Shown: in pieces, positions 6,185 through 6,233 of the stretch
Numbering within the stretch: the first letter of the stretch is position 1
Layout: the number at the start of each line of letters is the position of its first letter
DNA from: an uncultured Collinsella sp.
Lineage (GTDB): Bacteria; Actinomycetota; Coriobacteriia; Coriobacteriales; Coriobacteriaceae
Length of the DNA: 6,233 bases
Assembly: GCA_900549195.1 (NCBI GenBank)
Contig: URNK01000102.1
Location: 1-6,233 of the forward strand
Reading direction: 5' to 3'
The notes under the pieces: model-generated
What the model saw: only the letters and a program-made list of their open reading frames with translations
Database searches by the model: none
What the model was told of the DNA's origin: nothing
Program-made: the position numbers and the translations under genes

Positions 6185-6233
6185 CTGTCTCTTATACACA
6201 TCTGACGCTGCCGACGACTCCTTACGTGTAGAT
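6185..6233. other. Illumina Nextera i5-side adapter (not genomic)
   Basis: Bases 6185-6203 are the Tn5 mosaic end CTGTCTCTTATACACATCT. Bases 6204-6217 are GACGCTGCCGACGA, the read-1 part. Bases 6218-6225 (CTCCTTAC) occupy the i5 index position. Bases 6226-6233 (GTGTAGAT) begin the P5 sequence. Genomic DNA ends at about 6184. On the minus strand the adapter places a TAA (6194-6192) in frame with ftsH. Confidence 0.98.

Noticed and set aside
5857..6231. Plus-strand open frame ending at the window edge
   Set aside because: It is antisense to ftsH, and its C-terminal part is translated adapter.

Overview
The window is a 6.1 kb piece of bacterial chromosome (about 50-6184) with untrimmed Illumina Nextera adapter at both ends. 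Bases 1-49 and 6185-6233 are library sequence, not biology. The insert is GC-rich and its genes use almost no TTA, CTA or TCA codons. Together with the protein character (IleRS, FtsH, a DUF523 protein, an iron-type dehydrogenase) and a T-box in front of ileS, this suggests a gut actinobacterium of the class Coriobacteriia (Collinsella-like). That assignment is inference from general resemblance; no search was run.

Layout from left to right: a short non-coding stretch (50-278) holds the terminator of ileS. A complete ileS lies on the minus strand (279-3080) and starts at GTG. Upstream of it is a full-looking tRNA-Ile T-box leader (about 3124-3420, minus strand), with stem I, an AUC specifier, the antiterminator and an intrinsic terminator. 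About 145 bp of divergent promoter region follows. A complete iron-type alcohol/glycerol dehydrogenase family gene is on the plus strand (3567-4649). A strong hairpin terminator separates it from a convergent minus-strand DUF523 gene (4700-5155, thiouracil desulfurase-like). A further hairpin and then the C-terminal 316 codons of ftsH (minus strand, 5232 to the insert edge) complete the window.

Functionally these are ordinary housekeeping genes: charging of tRNA-Ile under T-box feedback, a metal-dependent NAD(P)-linked dehydrogenase of unknown substrate, a probable Fe-S sulfur-handling enzyme, and the membrane AAA+ protease FtsH. I see no mobile element, CRISPR array, rRNA or tRNA gene. The most interesting biology is the ileS T-box, whose architecture is canonical but whose T-box bulge reads UGGUUAA instead of the usual UGGNACC. 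The most important technical point is the adapter sequence, which creates a false start for ftsH and a junk peptide at the right edge.
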